A stretch of DNA of 64,000 bases. Origin: Lysobacter sp. (GTDB taxonomy: Bacteria > Pseudomonadota > Gammaproteobacteria > Xanthomonadales > Xanthomonadaceae). The notes beneath the pieces are model-generated. The model saw nothing but the letters and a program-made list of their open reading frames with translations, did no database searches and had not been told where the DNA came from. The stretch covers positions 2,247,444-2,311,443 of the forward strand of contig JABFRN010000001.1 of assembly GCA_013141175.1 (NCBI GenBank), given 5' to 3'. How positions within the stretch are numbered: the stretch's first letter is position 1; each line of letters begins with the position of its first letter. Below, in pieces: positions 1-7,725 of this stretch. The translations under genes and the position numbers were made by a program.

Positions 1-1
1 G

Positions 2-1483
2 TGGGGCGACCCCGACGCGCAGGCCAAGGCCAGCGATGGGCCCGGTGGTCAGTTCCGCGCGACCCTGGTCGACGATGCCGGCGTGCGTCGTGCGCTCGAC
101 ACCGCGCAGGCGCTGCAAGCCGCCGAGGATCTGTATGCGCTCTACGGCCGTCGCATCGCGGTCTCGACCGTGCCGGTTGCGGCGAAGTCGAGCGGTGTGC
201 GAGGTTCTCAGCCTCGTGCATCACGGGTCGGCGCCCGGCGCATCGATGCCATCGTGCCGATCGACGATCTTGCGCCGGCAGCCATGTCCGGTCGCGCCCG
301 TTCCGTCGCGCAGAGCGCCGAGGCGGTCGCCGGTGTCACCAGTTGGGTGACGCTGATGTGCAAGTTCAACGATATCGTCACCGAGCAGAAGACACTGGCT
401 TTTTTCCAGTCGCAGTACGGTGGCGCCATCGGCCAGTTGGATCACTATTGGCAGGAAGTGTCCTACGGCAAGATCAATCTTGCCGGCAGCGATGCCTACG
501 GTTGGGCCACGCTGCCGCTGCCGCGCGGCGATTACGTCACCACCGATGCCAACGGCAAGACCACCGCGGACCTCAGCAAGCTGTTCCAGGACTGCACCGC
601 TGCGCACGACGCCGCTGTCGACTTCGCGATCAACGGCGGTGTGCAGGGCGTCAACATGATGTTCAACGGCGACCTCGACGGCTACGCCTGGGGCGGCAGC
701 CGCTGTGCGACGCTCGATGGCATCAACAAATGCTGGAGTACCACGTGGAATCCGCCGTGGTCGTTCGGCAACCTCGCGCCGCTGTCGCACGAAATGGGTC
801 ATGCCTACGGCCTGCCGCACGCCAACAACTCCGACAACGATTCCGACCCCTACGACAATACGTGGGATGTGATGAGCGACAGTTGGAACAACGGCGTGCC
901 CAACGCGACCTACGGCACGCTGCCGAAACATATCAACATCTACTCGCGCAATCGCCTGGGCTGGGTTGTCGATGCGCGCAAACTCACCGTGACCGCCGGT
1001 GCGCCGGCGCGTTCGATCACGATCGATCGCGCCAGCCTGGCCGGTTCGGCGAATCGACAGATGCTGATCCTCAACTATCCCGATCAGGCCAACCGTTACT
1101 ACACCCTCGAAGTGCGCAAGCGCGGCGGCAATTACGAGAATCGCCTGGCCGGCGATGCGGTGATCGTCCATGAAGTGCAGACCTCCCGGAAAGAGCCGTC
1201 CTGGAGCATGGATGCCGATACGCCGCCGGCCAACCGCGCCAACAACGAAGGCAGCATGTTCAAGGTCGGTGAAACGTGGGTGTCGTCCGACTACGCGTTT
1301 CGCGTCACGGTGGACTCGCAGACTGCCGAGGGGTTCGTCGTCACCGTGCGTCCCGGCCCGCGCAAGAGCCTGCCCGGGCAACACGTGTCGGCGCCGGGCA
1401 CCGCAAAGCCTGCTTCAGCCGCGACGCCAGCCGCCGATCACCGCGGGACACGCGGGATCGTGGGGCCCGCAGGCCGCCGCTGA
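2..1483 (+). CDS. secreted zinc metalloprotease (M6-like), 5' end missing
   Basis: The reading frame is open from the window edge, so the N-terminus (signal peptide, propeptide) lies outside. A metzincin-type zinc site HEMGHAYGLPH is encoded at 788-820 (HExxHxxGxxH), followed about 17 residues later by a Met-turn-like VMSDSW. A beta-rich region follows, ending in a short Pro/Ala-rich tail before the TGA. The layout resembles M6 (immune inhibitor A-like) or related secreted peptidases that degrade extracellular protein; the exact family is inferred. No partner gene is visible downstream. The codon pattern looks native. Confidence 0.75.
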   Translation, partial: WGDPDAQAKASDGPGGQFRATLVDDAGVRRALDTAQALQAAEDLYALYGRRIAVSTVPVAAKSSGVRGSQPRASRVGARRIDAIVPIDDLAPAAMSGRARSVAQSAEAVAGVTSWVTLMCKFNDIVTEQKTLAFFQSQYGGAIGQLDHYWQEVSYGKINLAGSDAYGWATLPLPRGDYVTTDANGKTTADLSKLFQDCTAAHDAAVDFAINGGVQGVNMMFNGDLDGYAWGGSRCATLDGINKCWSTTWNPPWSFGNLAPLSHEMGHAYGLPHANNSDNDSDPYDNTWDVMSDSWNNGVPNATYGTLPKHINIYSRNRLGWVVDARKLTVTAGAPARSITIDRASLAGSANRQMLILNYPDQANRYYTLEVRKRGGNYENRLAGDAVIVHEVQTSRKEPSWSMDADTPPANRANNEGSMFKVGETWVSSDYAFRVTVDSQTAEGFVVTVRPGPRKSLPGQHVSAPGTAKPASAATPAADHRGTRGIVGPAGRR

Positions 1484-1846
1484 GCTGTCCAGAAAACGGT
1501 TCCAGCGCTGTTTTCGCGTGGCTGCATGCCGGACGGATCCGGCGATGCGCAGCTCGCAGCGTGCCATCGGGGAGGGGTCGGCTACCAGCGTCGGCGGCTC
1601 GCCCCCATGACTTTCTGAATGCCGAAGAGGCGTATCCGGGCATGCCATCGAGCCCGATCCGGTTCCGGGGCGGGTCTTCGCCCGCGATCCCGTCGCACAT
1701 GGGCATCGATTGATGCGCCCGATGATGATGATACCGTCGAACTGCCCGGGGGGATTCCTGGACGGGCGTCGAATCGTTAGCCCCGCTGCACAGACGCGTG
1801 CAGCGTTGCTAATGCCATTGTTGCGGAATATATCAAGGAGAAACCC
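1484..1846. other. intergenic region without a convincing gene
   Basis: Overlapping open frames exist on both strands, but none has a start with a ribosome binding site or a recognisable protein. A small hairpin lies at 1785-1804 (GCTGCAC, 6-nt loop, GTGCAGC), just upstream of the next gene. Nothing else stands out. Confidence 0.5.
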
Positions 1847-2302
1847 ATGTTGAAGTATTCGTCTTATCAGCGTTTTCTGTCCGTCGCCGTCCTGCTCTGC
1901 GCGTTGATCGCGAGCCCGTTCGCGAGTGCTGCGTGCGGTTGCCCAGCCGATATCCATGGTTCGCCCACATTGGGCGGGAATGGGCTGGGCGAATCGTTCC
2001 CGCCGACCCCCGATGTGGCGCCCGACCCGGCGTGGCAGGTGTACGAGTTCTCGCGTGACGGTATCCGGTACGTCCAGGTGAACGACATTCTGGGACGCGT
2101 GAGAGCGGCGGTCGGCAGGATCGATGGCACGTTCTGGGTGCTGCCGATCGGCATCGACGTCGATCGCGTGTCGATCTCGGGAGATGTCCCGGCGCCGACG
2201 AACAGCCGACTGATCTATCGGTCGGGCGAAGTCGAAGTCGTGTTCTACCGCAGCGGCAACCAGGATCGCTGGATCATCCGGCAAGCCGGTTCCGGTCAGT
2301 GA
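1847..2302 (+). CDS. small secreted protein of unknown function
   Basis: 151 residues. The N-terminus has a clear signal peptide: a charged start, a hydrophobic core around residues 12-27, and an ASA-type cleavage site before the Cys-Gly-Cys pair. The mature part is about 120 residues with no family I recognise; its second half looks like alternating beta strands. The ATG is chosen because AAGGAG lies at 1835-1840, six bases upstream. The gene ends 7 bases inside the convergent membrane-protein gene. Function is unknown and export is likely. Confidence 0.7.
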   Translation: MLKYSSYQRFLSVAVLLCALIASPFASAACGCPADIHGSPTLGGNGLGESFPPTPDVAPDPAWQVYEFSRDGIRYVQVNDILGRVRAAVGRIDGTFWVLPIGIDVDRVSISGDVPAPTNSRLIYRSGEVEVVFYRSGNQDRWIIRQAGSGQ

Positions 2303-3828
2303 AGCGTCGACTCCGCATCCACGGGCTCGGATAACAACATGCTGATGCGATTGAGATGGCGGCGCCTCACGGCGCCGCCATGCGCTTTGACCCGGCCTTC
2401 CAGTTCCATGGCGGCCAGCAGACCGGCCTGACTGTGCTGTAGATCCAGATCGACCGTCGGCTTCGCGATCACGAACAAGGCGATCCCGCGCTTGCCGTGG
2501 TATCGCCAAACCCTTGTTTTCACGGTGTATTGCTCCGGGTCGCATTCTGACAACAGCGCGAATGCGTTGCACACGCAGCGATAGGCGGCCAGTTGCAGGT
2601 CCACGGTCAGGCGTTTGGGCTGGCCGCGCAGCTGATAGCGCACGGCGGTTTCGTTCGCCCAGAAATCGGTGAAGGCTTCGGCGTTGAGCACGGCGTACAG
2701 CCCCTGCGCTTCGATCCGCATCGGATACAGCGCCAGTGCCTGCTGGTCGAACAACCGGGCATGGGCCACGCCGGAGCTGTTCAGATCCATCGCGGCCTCG
2801 AAATGTCGATGCTGCTTCAGCCACGACACCAGGTCGTCGCGGTAGTCGTCGAGGCGCAGCTGCATTTGCGCCATGTAGATCACCTGGTCGCGCAGCTTGC
2901 TCTCGCTCGACAGGAAACTGTTCTGCGCGAGCAGCAGCGCCTCTTTTTCGGCAACACCCGCGGTGCGGGCCTTGTCGAAGAGATCCGAAATCACCGTGCC
3001 GAGCATCAACAATCCCGTCGCCGCGATCGCCAGTGCCTGCTGGGTGACGAAGATTTCGGCGTCGTGGGTGCCGGGCGCGTTCATGTAAGGGATTTTCATG
3101 GCCGTGACGATATTCACGGCCAGGATGCCGACAGCCGCACCTCGCCAGCCGTGCCGGAACGTCAGCCCGACGACCGGCAGGATCATCAGCATCAGCAGGC
3201 CCTGGTGGAACGCGGCTTCCAGCATCGGGATGGCGGCGACGCAGTAGAGGGCGAAGATCGCCGCGCCGGCGATGAGGGCGTCGCGTACCGCATGCCTGGG
3301 CATGATCTGCCCGCTGTTCCTGCCCATGAAGAGCAGGACAGGCAGGATCACCATCAGGATCCCGAGATAGTCGCCGACGGAGAGCTTGTAGAAATTCGCG
3401 AAGGTCACCGAAGACCGTGGGCCGTACAAAAAGTAGCCCAGCGCCATGTTCAGGAGGGACGACCACAGGGCGATCGACAGCCCGACCAGCGGAAGCCAGC
3501 GTGCCTTGTCGCGATGGGTCTTGAGTTTGTTGCGCAGCACCAGGGCCAGCGACGCCACCAGGGGCATCAGCAGGAACGGGCTGAGATAGACCCAGAATGC
3601 GCTGTACTGGTCCGCTTTCGGCACCCGGATGACCAGCAGCGCCGCCGCATCGCCCGCGAACAGGTAGGGCCAGTACCGGTAGGGAACGAACAGCAGCGAA
3701 GCCGCGCGGAGGCCGGCAGGCAGGTACCACTGATCGAACGAGAGGCACCACGCCCCCAGGAACGAAGCGCAATAAGCCGCGCTGAGCACGAGGCCTTTGG
3801 CTGTATCGCTCCACTTGGCATCTTCCAT
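2296..3828 (-). CDS. MASE1-type membrane sensor with degenerate kinase-like C-terminus
   Basis: 510 residues. The first ~290 residues hold about eight hydrophobic segments in a MASE1-like pattern (an integral membrane sensory domain). A helical linker around 300-350 follows, then a ~150-residue soluble end. That end resembles the ATP-binding half of UhpB/LiaS-type histidine kinases but lacks a convincing phospho-acceptor His box, N box and G boxes. It is therefore probably a sensor or pseudokinase rather than an active kinase. A purine-rich AGGGGG tract precedes the ATG. It lies on the same strand as the repressor gene and downstream of it, so co-transcription is possible. Assignment is by pattern only. 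Confidence 0.6.
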   Translation of the reverse strand: MEDAKWSDTAKGLVLSAAYCASFLGAWCLSFDQWYLPAGLRAASLLFVPYRYWPYLFAGDAAALLVIRVPKADQYSAFWVYLSPFLLMPLVASLALVLRNKLKTHRDKARWLPLVGLSIALWSSLLNMALGYFLYGPRSSVTFANFYKLSVGDYLGILMVILPVLLFMGRNSGQIMPRHAVRDALIAGAAIFALYCVAAIPMLEAAFHQGLLMLMILPVVGLTFRHGWRGAAVGILAVNIVTAMKIPYMNAPGTHDAEIFVTQQALAIAATGLLMLGTVISDLFDKARTAGVAEKEALLLAQNSFLSSESKLRDQVIYMAQMQLRLDDYRDDLVSWLKQHRHFEAAMDLNSSGVAHARLFDQQALALYPMRIEAQGLYAVLNAEAFTDFWANETAVRYQLRGQPKRLTVDLQLAAYRCVCNAFALLSECDPEQYTVKTRVWRYHGKRGIALFVIAKPTVDLDLQHSQAGLLAAMELEGRVKAHGGAVRRRHLNRISMLLSEPVDAESTLH

Positions 3829-3961
3829 TGCTTTCCCCCTAAGTCCTTTGGTGCCCGGACGAACCCGATGGCGCTCAGATATGTGCGCTTTCCTTAGACG
3901 CTATTCGCATAAAAGAACGGATTCGTCAAATCCGGCGGTGTCCGGGGCGCGTCCGCCAAGT

Positions 3962-4636
3962 CTACAACGCGCCGAGGACAGCACCGAAAATTTTGAGGTT
4001 GGGCAGCTCTGAGGTTTGTACTTCCGTGTACTCGGCGTCCTTCCCGTAGCCGAGGACCAGCCAGTGATCGCGGCGTATCAGGAGCCGGCGGACATCGGGG
4101 CGGCCCCAGAGGGAGTAGGCATAGGTGCCGCCATCGATGACCTGGTCATGCTGCGTGGCGGTGATATCCACCAGCACCAGCGCGTGTCGTTCGATTTCGG
4201 GCTCCATTGCGTGGGAAGGCTGGAACGTCCAGCGCACTTCCTCGATCGCGGTCAGGCCGATCTTCCGCCTGGCCAGGAAATCCGGCAACAGGATGCGCGC
4301 CGGTCCCTCGGAATGCCCGAATTCGAGGAGCCGTTCGATCGTGACATGGTCCACGGGCGAGGCGCCCGTGCGAGCGCCGAGGGACGGCGTCTTGTGCGGC
4401 GGCGTGTACCCGGCATGCAGCAAGCGCTCGTAGCCTTCGCTGATGCGCTCAGGCGCGACGCCCAGCAGGGCGGCGATGGCGACGGCTCGCTCGGCGGGAA
4501 TCGGTCGCCGGCCCGTCCGCCATTGCGACACATTGTTGCTTCCCACCCTGGCATGCGCGGCCACGGTGATATTCCGGGTGCCCGTGCTGTCCATCGCTTC
4601 CGCGAAGGCGCGTGAGTATCTGTCCATAGCGGTCAT
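3962..4636 (-). CDS. Cro/C1-type repressor with LexA-like (S24) domain lacking the catalytic dyad
   Basis: 224 residues from the preferred ATG at 4636 (an upstream ATG at 4690 has no ribosome site). Residues ~22-60 form a Cro/YdaS-like helix-turn-helix ending in a GRRPIP wing. Residues ~130-224 match the LexA/CI-type S24 fold: SHAMEPEIERHALVLVD aligns with the usual GDSMEP..DGDLVLVD block and DVRRLL with the usual VKRL block. The catalytic Ser is Ala143 and the catalytic Lys is Arg183, so self-cleavage is not expected. It is divergent from the double-CsrA genes, with a palindrome at 4696-4708 between them that is a candidate operator. It may be a domesticated phage-type repressor. Confidence 0.75.
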   Translation of the reverse strand: MTAMDRYSRAFAEAMDSTGTRNITVAAHARVGSNNVSQWRTGRRPIPAERAVAIAALLGVAPERISEGYERLLHAGYTPPHKTPSLGARTGASPVDHVTIERLLEFGHSEGPARILLPDFLARRKIGLTAIEEVRWTFQPSHAMEPEIERHALVLVDITATQHDQVIDGGTYAYSLWGRPDVRRLLIRRDHWLVLGYGKDAEYTEVQTSELPNLKIFGAVLGAL

Positions 4637-4683
4637 CCTAACGGAATTCAGGATTTCGAGTGCTTCGGGTGCAACTTTAGATA

Positions 4684-4711
4684 TTGACATGAAAAATAGC
4701 AATGCTATCTT
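4684..4711 (+). promoter_or_regulatory. predicted sigma70 promoter of the double-CsrA operon
   Basis: TTGACA at 4684-4689 matches the -35 consensus exactly. TATCTT at 4706-4711 follows after a 16-base spacer. It points towards the first double-CsrA gene and would leave a leader of about 170 bases. No other good promoter is visible before the GTG at 4892. Confidence 0.5.
4696..4708. promoter_or_regulatory. 13-bp palindrome, candidate repressor operator
   Basis: ATAGCAATGCTAT is a perfect inverted repeat around its central base. It sits in the spacer and overlaps the -10 of the promoter at 4684-4711, and lies upstream of the divergent repressor gene. That is the position expected for an operator controlling both directions. 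Binding by the neighbouring repressor is inference. Confidence 0.4.
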
Positions 4712-4875
4712 TCTGGTCGCGCCGTATTGCAGCTCAAGCCGCCATTTGTCAGCTAGGCGATTTCGCAGCAAGGGTGGGGGAGATCGGCGGCAGCCAAGGT
4801 GGCTTGCCGGGAGGCCCGGGTCGTCGGAGCGATCGCTGACCCGATGCCAAGGGGTTCACCGCGCATGGTGTTATC

Positions 4876-4886
4876 ACAAGGGAGGT
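4876..4886 (+). promoter_or_regulatory. Shine-Dalgarno overlapping a CsrA-type binding motif
   Basis: ACAAGGGAGGT contains the ribosome site GGAGGT and also an ANGGA core (AGGGA), close to the known CsrA consensus ACARGGAUGU with one extra G. CsrA-type proteins classically repress translation at such overlapping sites, so autoregulation or control by the housekeeping CsrA is plausible. This is inferred from sequence only. Confidence 0.35.
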
Positions 4887-4891
4887 GCAAC

Positions 4892-5296
4892 GTGCTGATT
4901 CTGACGTGCCGTGTCGGCGAAACCATCCGCATCGGCAATGATTTGAGCGTGACCCTGCAAGACCGGTGCCGTGGCCGCGTCACGGTCAGCGTCATCGGGC
5001 CGGTCGAGGCGGACCTCTACTTCGACAACGTTTGCATGAGGCCTTCGGTGCTGCCCAGCGGCGCGCGATCGTATCTCTTCTCGATGCTGGCGATCCGGCG
5101 CTTCCGCGTGGGTGAGGTCGAAATCAGGATCTGGTTGCCGGGAGACGCGGTCTCGCTGGCGGCGGATTGCGACGAGCATCTGCATATCGGCGTCATCGCC
5201 CCGAAGTCCCTGCAGGTCACCTGCGAATCGAAAAACCTGGATGTCCGCCCTGCTGCGGATTCGTCCCATGCATTGTCCGGCCTGGTCTGGGCCTGA
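4892..5296 (+). CDS. double-domain CsrA-like protein 1 (degenerate)
   Basis: 134 residues from a GTG at 4892, chosen because GGAGGT lies at 4881-4886 and the protein then starts exactly like CsrA (VLILTCRVGETIRIG). Residues 1-51 align without gaps to a whole CsrA subunit. Residues ~60-117 resemble a second CsrA subunit ending in HIGVIAPKSLQV. CsrA family proteins bind GGA motifs in mRNA as homodimers; here two subunits appear fused. Key RNA-contact residues are altered: Arg6 is Cys in domain 1, and the VHREE segment of domain 2 is VTCES. RNA binding by this copy is therefore doubtful. It is homologous along its whole length to the next gene, 12 bases away. Confidence 0.75.
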   Translation: MLILTCRVGETIRIGNDLSVTLQDRCRGRVTVSVIGPVEADLYFDNVCMRPSVLPSGARSYLFSMLAIRRFRVGEVEIRIWLPGDAVSLAADCDEHLHIGVIAPKSLQVTCESKNLDVRPAADSSHALSGLVWA

Positions 5297-5308
5297 GGTC
5301 ATCACGCC

Positions 5309-5755
5309 ATGCTCATCCTCAACCGACGCGTCGGCGAAACCATCTGCATCGGCGACGATGTCTGCGTGACCGTCTACGACAAACTGCGCTATCACGTCAC
5401 GATGGGCGTGATCGCGCCACCCAGTGCGCAGTTGTTCTACGGAGACACGTGCCTGCGTCCCGCGATCCTTCCGGATGGCGAGCGCTTCTACCTGATTTCG
5501 TTGCTGACGGAGGAAAGCTTCCGGATCGACGATGTCCAGCTCGGCGTCAGCTTCACTCCCTCCTATCTCGGCGCTGGGCCCACCCGAAAACGCCAGGTCC
5601 GCATCGCGGTGGCGGCACCGCAATCGGTGGCGGTGCATCGCGAGGAAATCTATCTGCGCCGGTTGAAACTCGCGGGCAAGGGCTGTCCTCAGATGCCGTT
5701 TTCAACCTGGCTACGCCAGGCGAATCTGGCCGTATCCTCTCGCGCAGCCGCCTGA
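5309..5755 (+). CDS. double-domain CsrA-like protein 2 (one composite RNA-binding face kept)
   Basis: 148 residues. Residues 1-51 (starting MLILNRRVGETICIGDDV) align gaplessly with a full CsrA subunit and keep Arg6 and Arg7, but the end that should read VHREEI is LFYGDT. Residues ~60-120 are a second subunit. Its first strand is degenerate (YLISLLTEESFRIDD) but its last part, RIAVAAPQSVAVHREEIY, is almost canonical (His110, Arg111). In the CsrA dimer each RNA site uses strand 1 of one chain and strand 5 of the other, so this fusion should keep one of the two sites. A ~28-residue basic/hydrophobic tail follows. GAGG, overlapping the stop of the previous gene, serves as ribosome site. Confidence 0.8.
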   Translation: MLILNRRVGETICIGDDVCVTVYDKLRYHVTMGVIAPPSAQLFYGDTCLRPAILPDGERFYLISLLTEESFRIDDVQLGVSFTPSYLGAGPTRKRQVRIAVAAPQSVAVHREEIYLRRLKLAGKGCPQMPFSTWLRQANLAVSSRAAA

Positions 5756-6043
5756 GTTACCCAATCCCGGATTCCGGATCCGGATCCCGGTTTCTGCGCA
5801 GCCGCGCCCCAGCCCCTCGACGTTCTTGAGCGATCCAACGGCAGGCCGCACTTCGGTGCCGGCCCCTGCGGCATGTCCGCCGTGCGCGTACAAATATCGT
5901 CCCGAGCAGCGGAGACACGCCGGGACGACTACAATCGACCCTCCTCGACAAGCATGCCAGCGGTGGAGGGCGATGGCTTTCCGCTCGCGCGCCAGCACCC
6001 GGAATTCAAAAAAATACAGACGGATCAAAGGGATATCCACTCC
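5756..6043. other. leader region upstream of trpG
   Basis: No supported gene lies here. TACAAT at 5930-5935 is a possible -10 box without a good -35. A hairpin TCGTCCCG / CGGGACGA (5898-5905 with 5921-5928) precedes it. No Trp-rich leader peptide is seen, so there is no evidence for classical attenuation. Confidence 0.35.
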
Positions 6044-6628
6044 ATGGTGCTGATGATCGACAACTACGACAGCTTCACCTACAACCTGGTGCAGTACCTG
6101 CAGGCGCTGGGCGCGGATGTGAAAGTAGTGCGCAACGACGAATTGAGCGTCGCGCAGATCGAAGCGCTCAACCCTTCGGCCATCGTCATTTCCCCGGGCC
6201 CGTGTACCCCGAACGAAGCGGGCGTGTCGGTGGACGTGATCCGCCAGTTGGGCGACCGCATTCCGATTCTCGGCGTCTGCCTCGGACATCAAAGCATCGG
6301 TCAGGCCTACGGCGGGGATGTCATCCGCGCGGGCCGGATCATGCACGGCAAGACGTCGCGCATCCACCATCAGGGCAAGGGCGTGTTCGCCGGCCTGCCC
6401 GACCGCTACGAAGCGACGCGTTACCACTCGCTGGTGGTCGATCAAGGCACCTTGCCCGATACCCTCGAGGTCACCGCCTGGACCGAAAACGACGACGGCA
6501 CGATCGAGGAGATCATGGGCCTGCGTCATCGCGACTACCCGGTGGAAGGCGTGCAGTTCCATCCCGAATCGATCCTCACCGAACACGGCCATGCGCTGCT
6601 GAAGAATTTCCTCGCGCGCGCGGCTTGA
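6044..6628 (+). CDS. trpG: anthranilate synthase component II (glutamine amidotransferase)
   Basis: 194 residues, the usual TrpG/PabA length. It provides ammonia from glutamine to anthranilate synthase (chorismate to anthranilate), the first tryptophan step, with TrpE, which is not in the window. The class I glutamine amidotransferase triad is visible: Cys79 in GVCLGHQ, and His173 and Glu175 in FHPES. The start [14 protein letters not shown] is typical and AAAGGGA lies 10 bases upstream. It heads the trp gene run. PabA activity for folate is possible too, since many bacteria share this subunit. Confidence 0.93.
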   Translation: MVLMIDNYDSFTYNLVQYLQALGADVKVVRNDELSVAQIEALNPSAIVISPGPCTPNEAGVSVDVIRQLGDRIPILGVCLGHQSIGQAYGGDVIRAGRIMHGKTSRIHHQGKGVFAGLPDRYEATRYHSLVVDQGTLPDTLEVTAWTENDDGTIEEIMGLRHRDYPVEGVQFHPESILTEHGHALLKNFLARAA

Positions 6629-6690
6629 GCGTATCCGGCGACATCGCGGCTTGCGCTTCCGAACCAGACTCCGAATTGCGAACTCCATCC

Positions 6691-7725
6691 ATGTCGATCA
6701 CGCCACAAGAAGCCCTGCAACGGACCATCGAGCATCGCGAGATCTTCCACGACGAAATGGTCGAGCTGATGCGCCAGATCATGCGCGGCGAAGTCTCCCC
6801 GCCGATGGTCTCGGCGATCCTCACCGGCCTGCGCGTGAAGAAGGAAACCATCGGCGAAATCGCCGCCGCGGCCTCGGTGCTGCGCGAGTTTTCGCACAGG
6901 GTCGAAGTTCCCGATCGCGACCGCCTGATCGATATCGTCGGTACCGGCGGCGATGGCGCGCATACCTTCAACATCTCCACCGCCAGCATGTTCGTGGTCG
7001 CGGCGGCCGGCGCGAAAGTCGCAAAACACGGCAATCGCAGCGTGTCGTCGAAATCCGGCAGCGCCGACGTGCTCGAAGCGCTTGGCGCGAAGATCGAGCT
7101 GCAGCCGGAACAGGTCGCGGCCTGCATCGCAGCCACCGGCATCGGCTTCATGTTCGCGCCCGTGCATCATCCCGCGATGAAAATGGTGGCGCCGGTACGT
7201 CGCGAGATGGGCGTACGCACGATGTTCAATATCCTCGGGCCGCTCACCAACCCGGCCGGCGCGCCGAACATCCTGATGGGCGTGTTCCATCCCGACCTCG
7301 TCGGCATCCAGGCGCGCGTGCTGCAGGAACTCGGCGCGAAGCGCGCACTGGTGGTCTGGGGCCGCGACGGCATGGATGAGCTCTCGCTCGGCGCGGCATC
7401 GCTGGTCGCGGAACTGCGCGATGGCGTGGTCCGCGAATACGAAGTGCATCCCGAGGATTTCGGCATCGGCATGTCGGCCAGCCGCAACCTGCGCGTCGAG
7501 GATGCGCACGAATCCAAAGCGATGCTGCTCGAAGCGTTGAACAACAAGCCCGGGCTGCCGCGCGAGATCGTGTGCCTCAACGCAGGCGCTGCGCTGTATG
7601 TGGCCGGCAGCGCCGACAGCATCGCCCTCGGCATCGAAGCGGCGCGCGCCGCGATCGCCAGCGGCGACGCGCGCGCCAAGCTCGAACACTTCATCGACAC
7701 CACGCAGAAACTGGCCGCATCGTGA
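6691..7725 (+). CDS. trpD: anthranilate phosphoribosyltransferase
   Basis: 344 residues, normal length. It transfers phosphoribose from PRPP to anthranilate. The PRPP-binding signature [17 protein letters not shown] and the [21 protein letters not shown] block are intact. The ATG at 6691 matches the usual start [11 protein letters not shown]. It lies 62 bases after trpG and overlaps the next gene by 4 bases. Confidence 0.95.
   Translation: MSITPQEALQRTIEHREIFHDEMVELMRQIMRGEVSPPMVSAILTGLRVKKETIGEIAAAASVLREFSHRVEVPDRDRLIDIVGTGGDGAHTFNISTASMFVVAAAGAKVAKHGNRSVSSKSGSADVLEALGAKIELQPEQVAACIAATGIGFMFAPVHHPAMKMVAPVRREMGVRTMFNILGPLTNPAGAPNILMGVFHPDLVGIQARVLQELGAKRALVVWGRDGMDELSLGAASLVAELRDGVVREYEVHPEDFGIGMSASRNLRVEDAHESKAMLLEALNNKPGLPREIVCLNAGAALYVAGSADSIALGIEAARAAIASGDARAKLEHFIDTTQKLAAS

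Noticed and set aside
1806-1834. Promoter TTGCTA-17-TATATC before the small secreted protein
   Set aside because: Its start site would fall after the ribosome site AAGGAG, so it cannot serve this gene as read.
1415-3814. A 799-codon open frame on the minus strand
   Set aside because: It overlaps the MASE1-type gene in another phase, reads as Arg/Pro/Gly-rich low-complexity sequence and has no start signal; a GC-rich shadow frame.
4799-4891. N-terminal extension of the first double-CsrA protein
   Set aside because: The GTG at 4892 has a near-perfect ribosome site and gives the exact CsrA start; the extra residues show no similarity.
3962-5755. Prophage remnant (repressor next to small genes)
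   Set aside because: No integrase, structural or lysis genes and no attachment repeats are present; the neighbours are CsrA-type genes.
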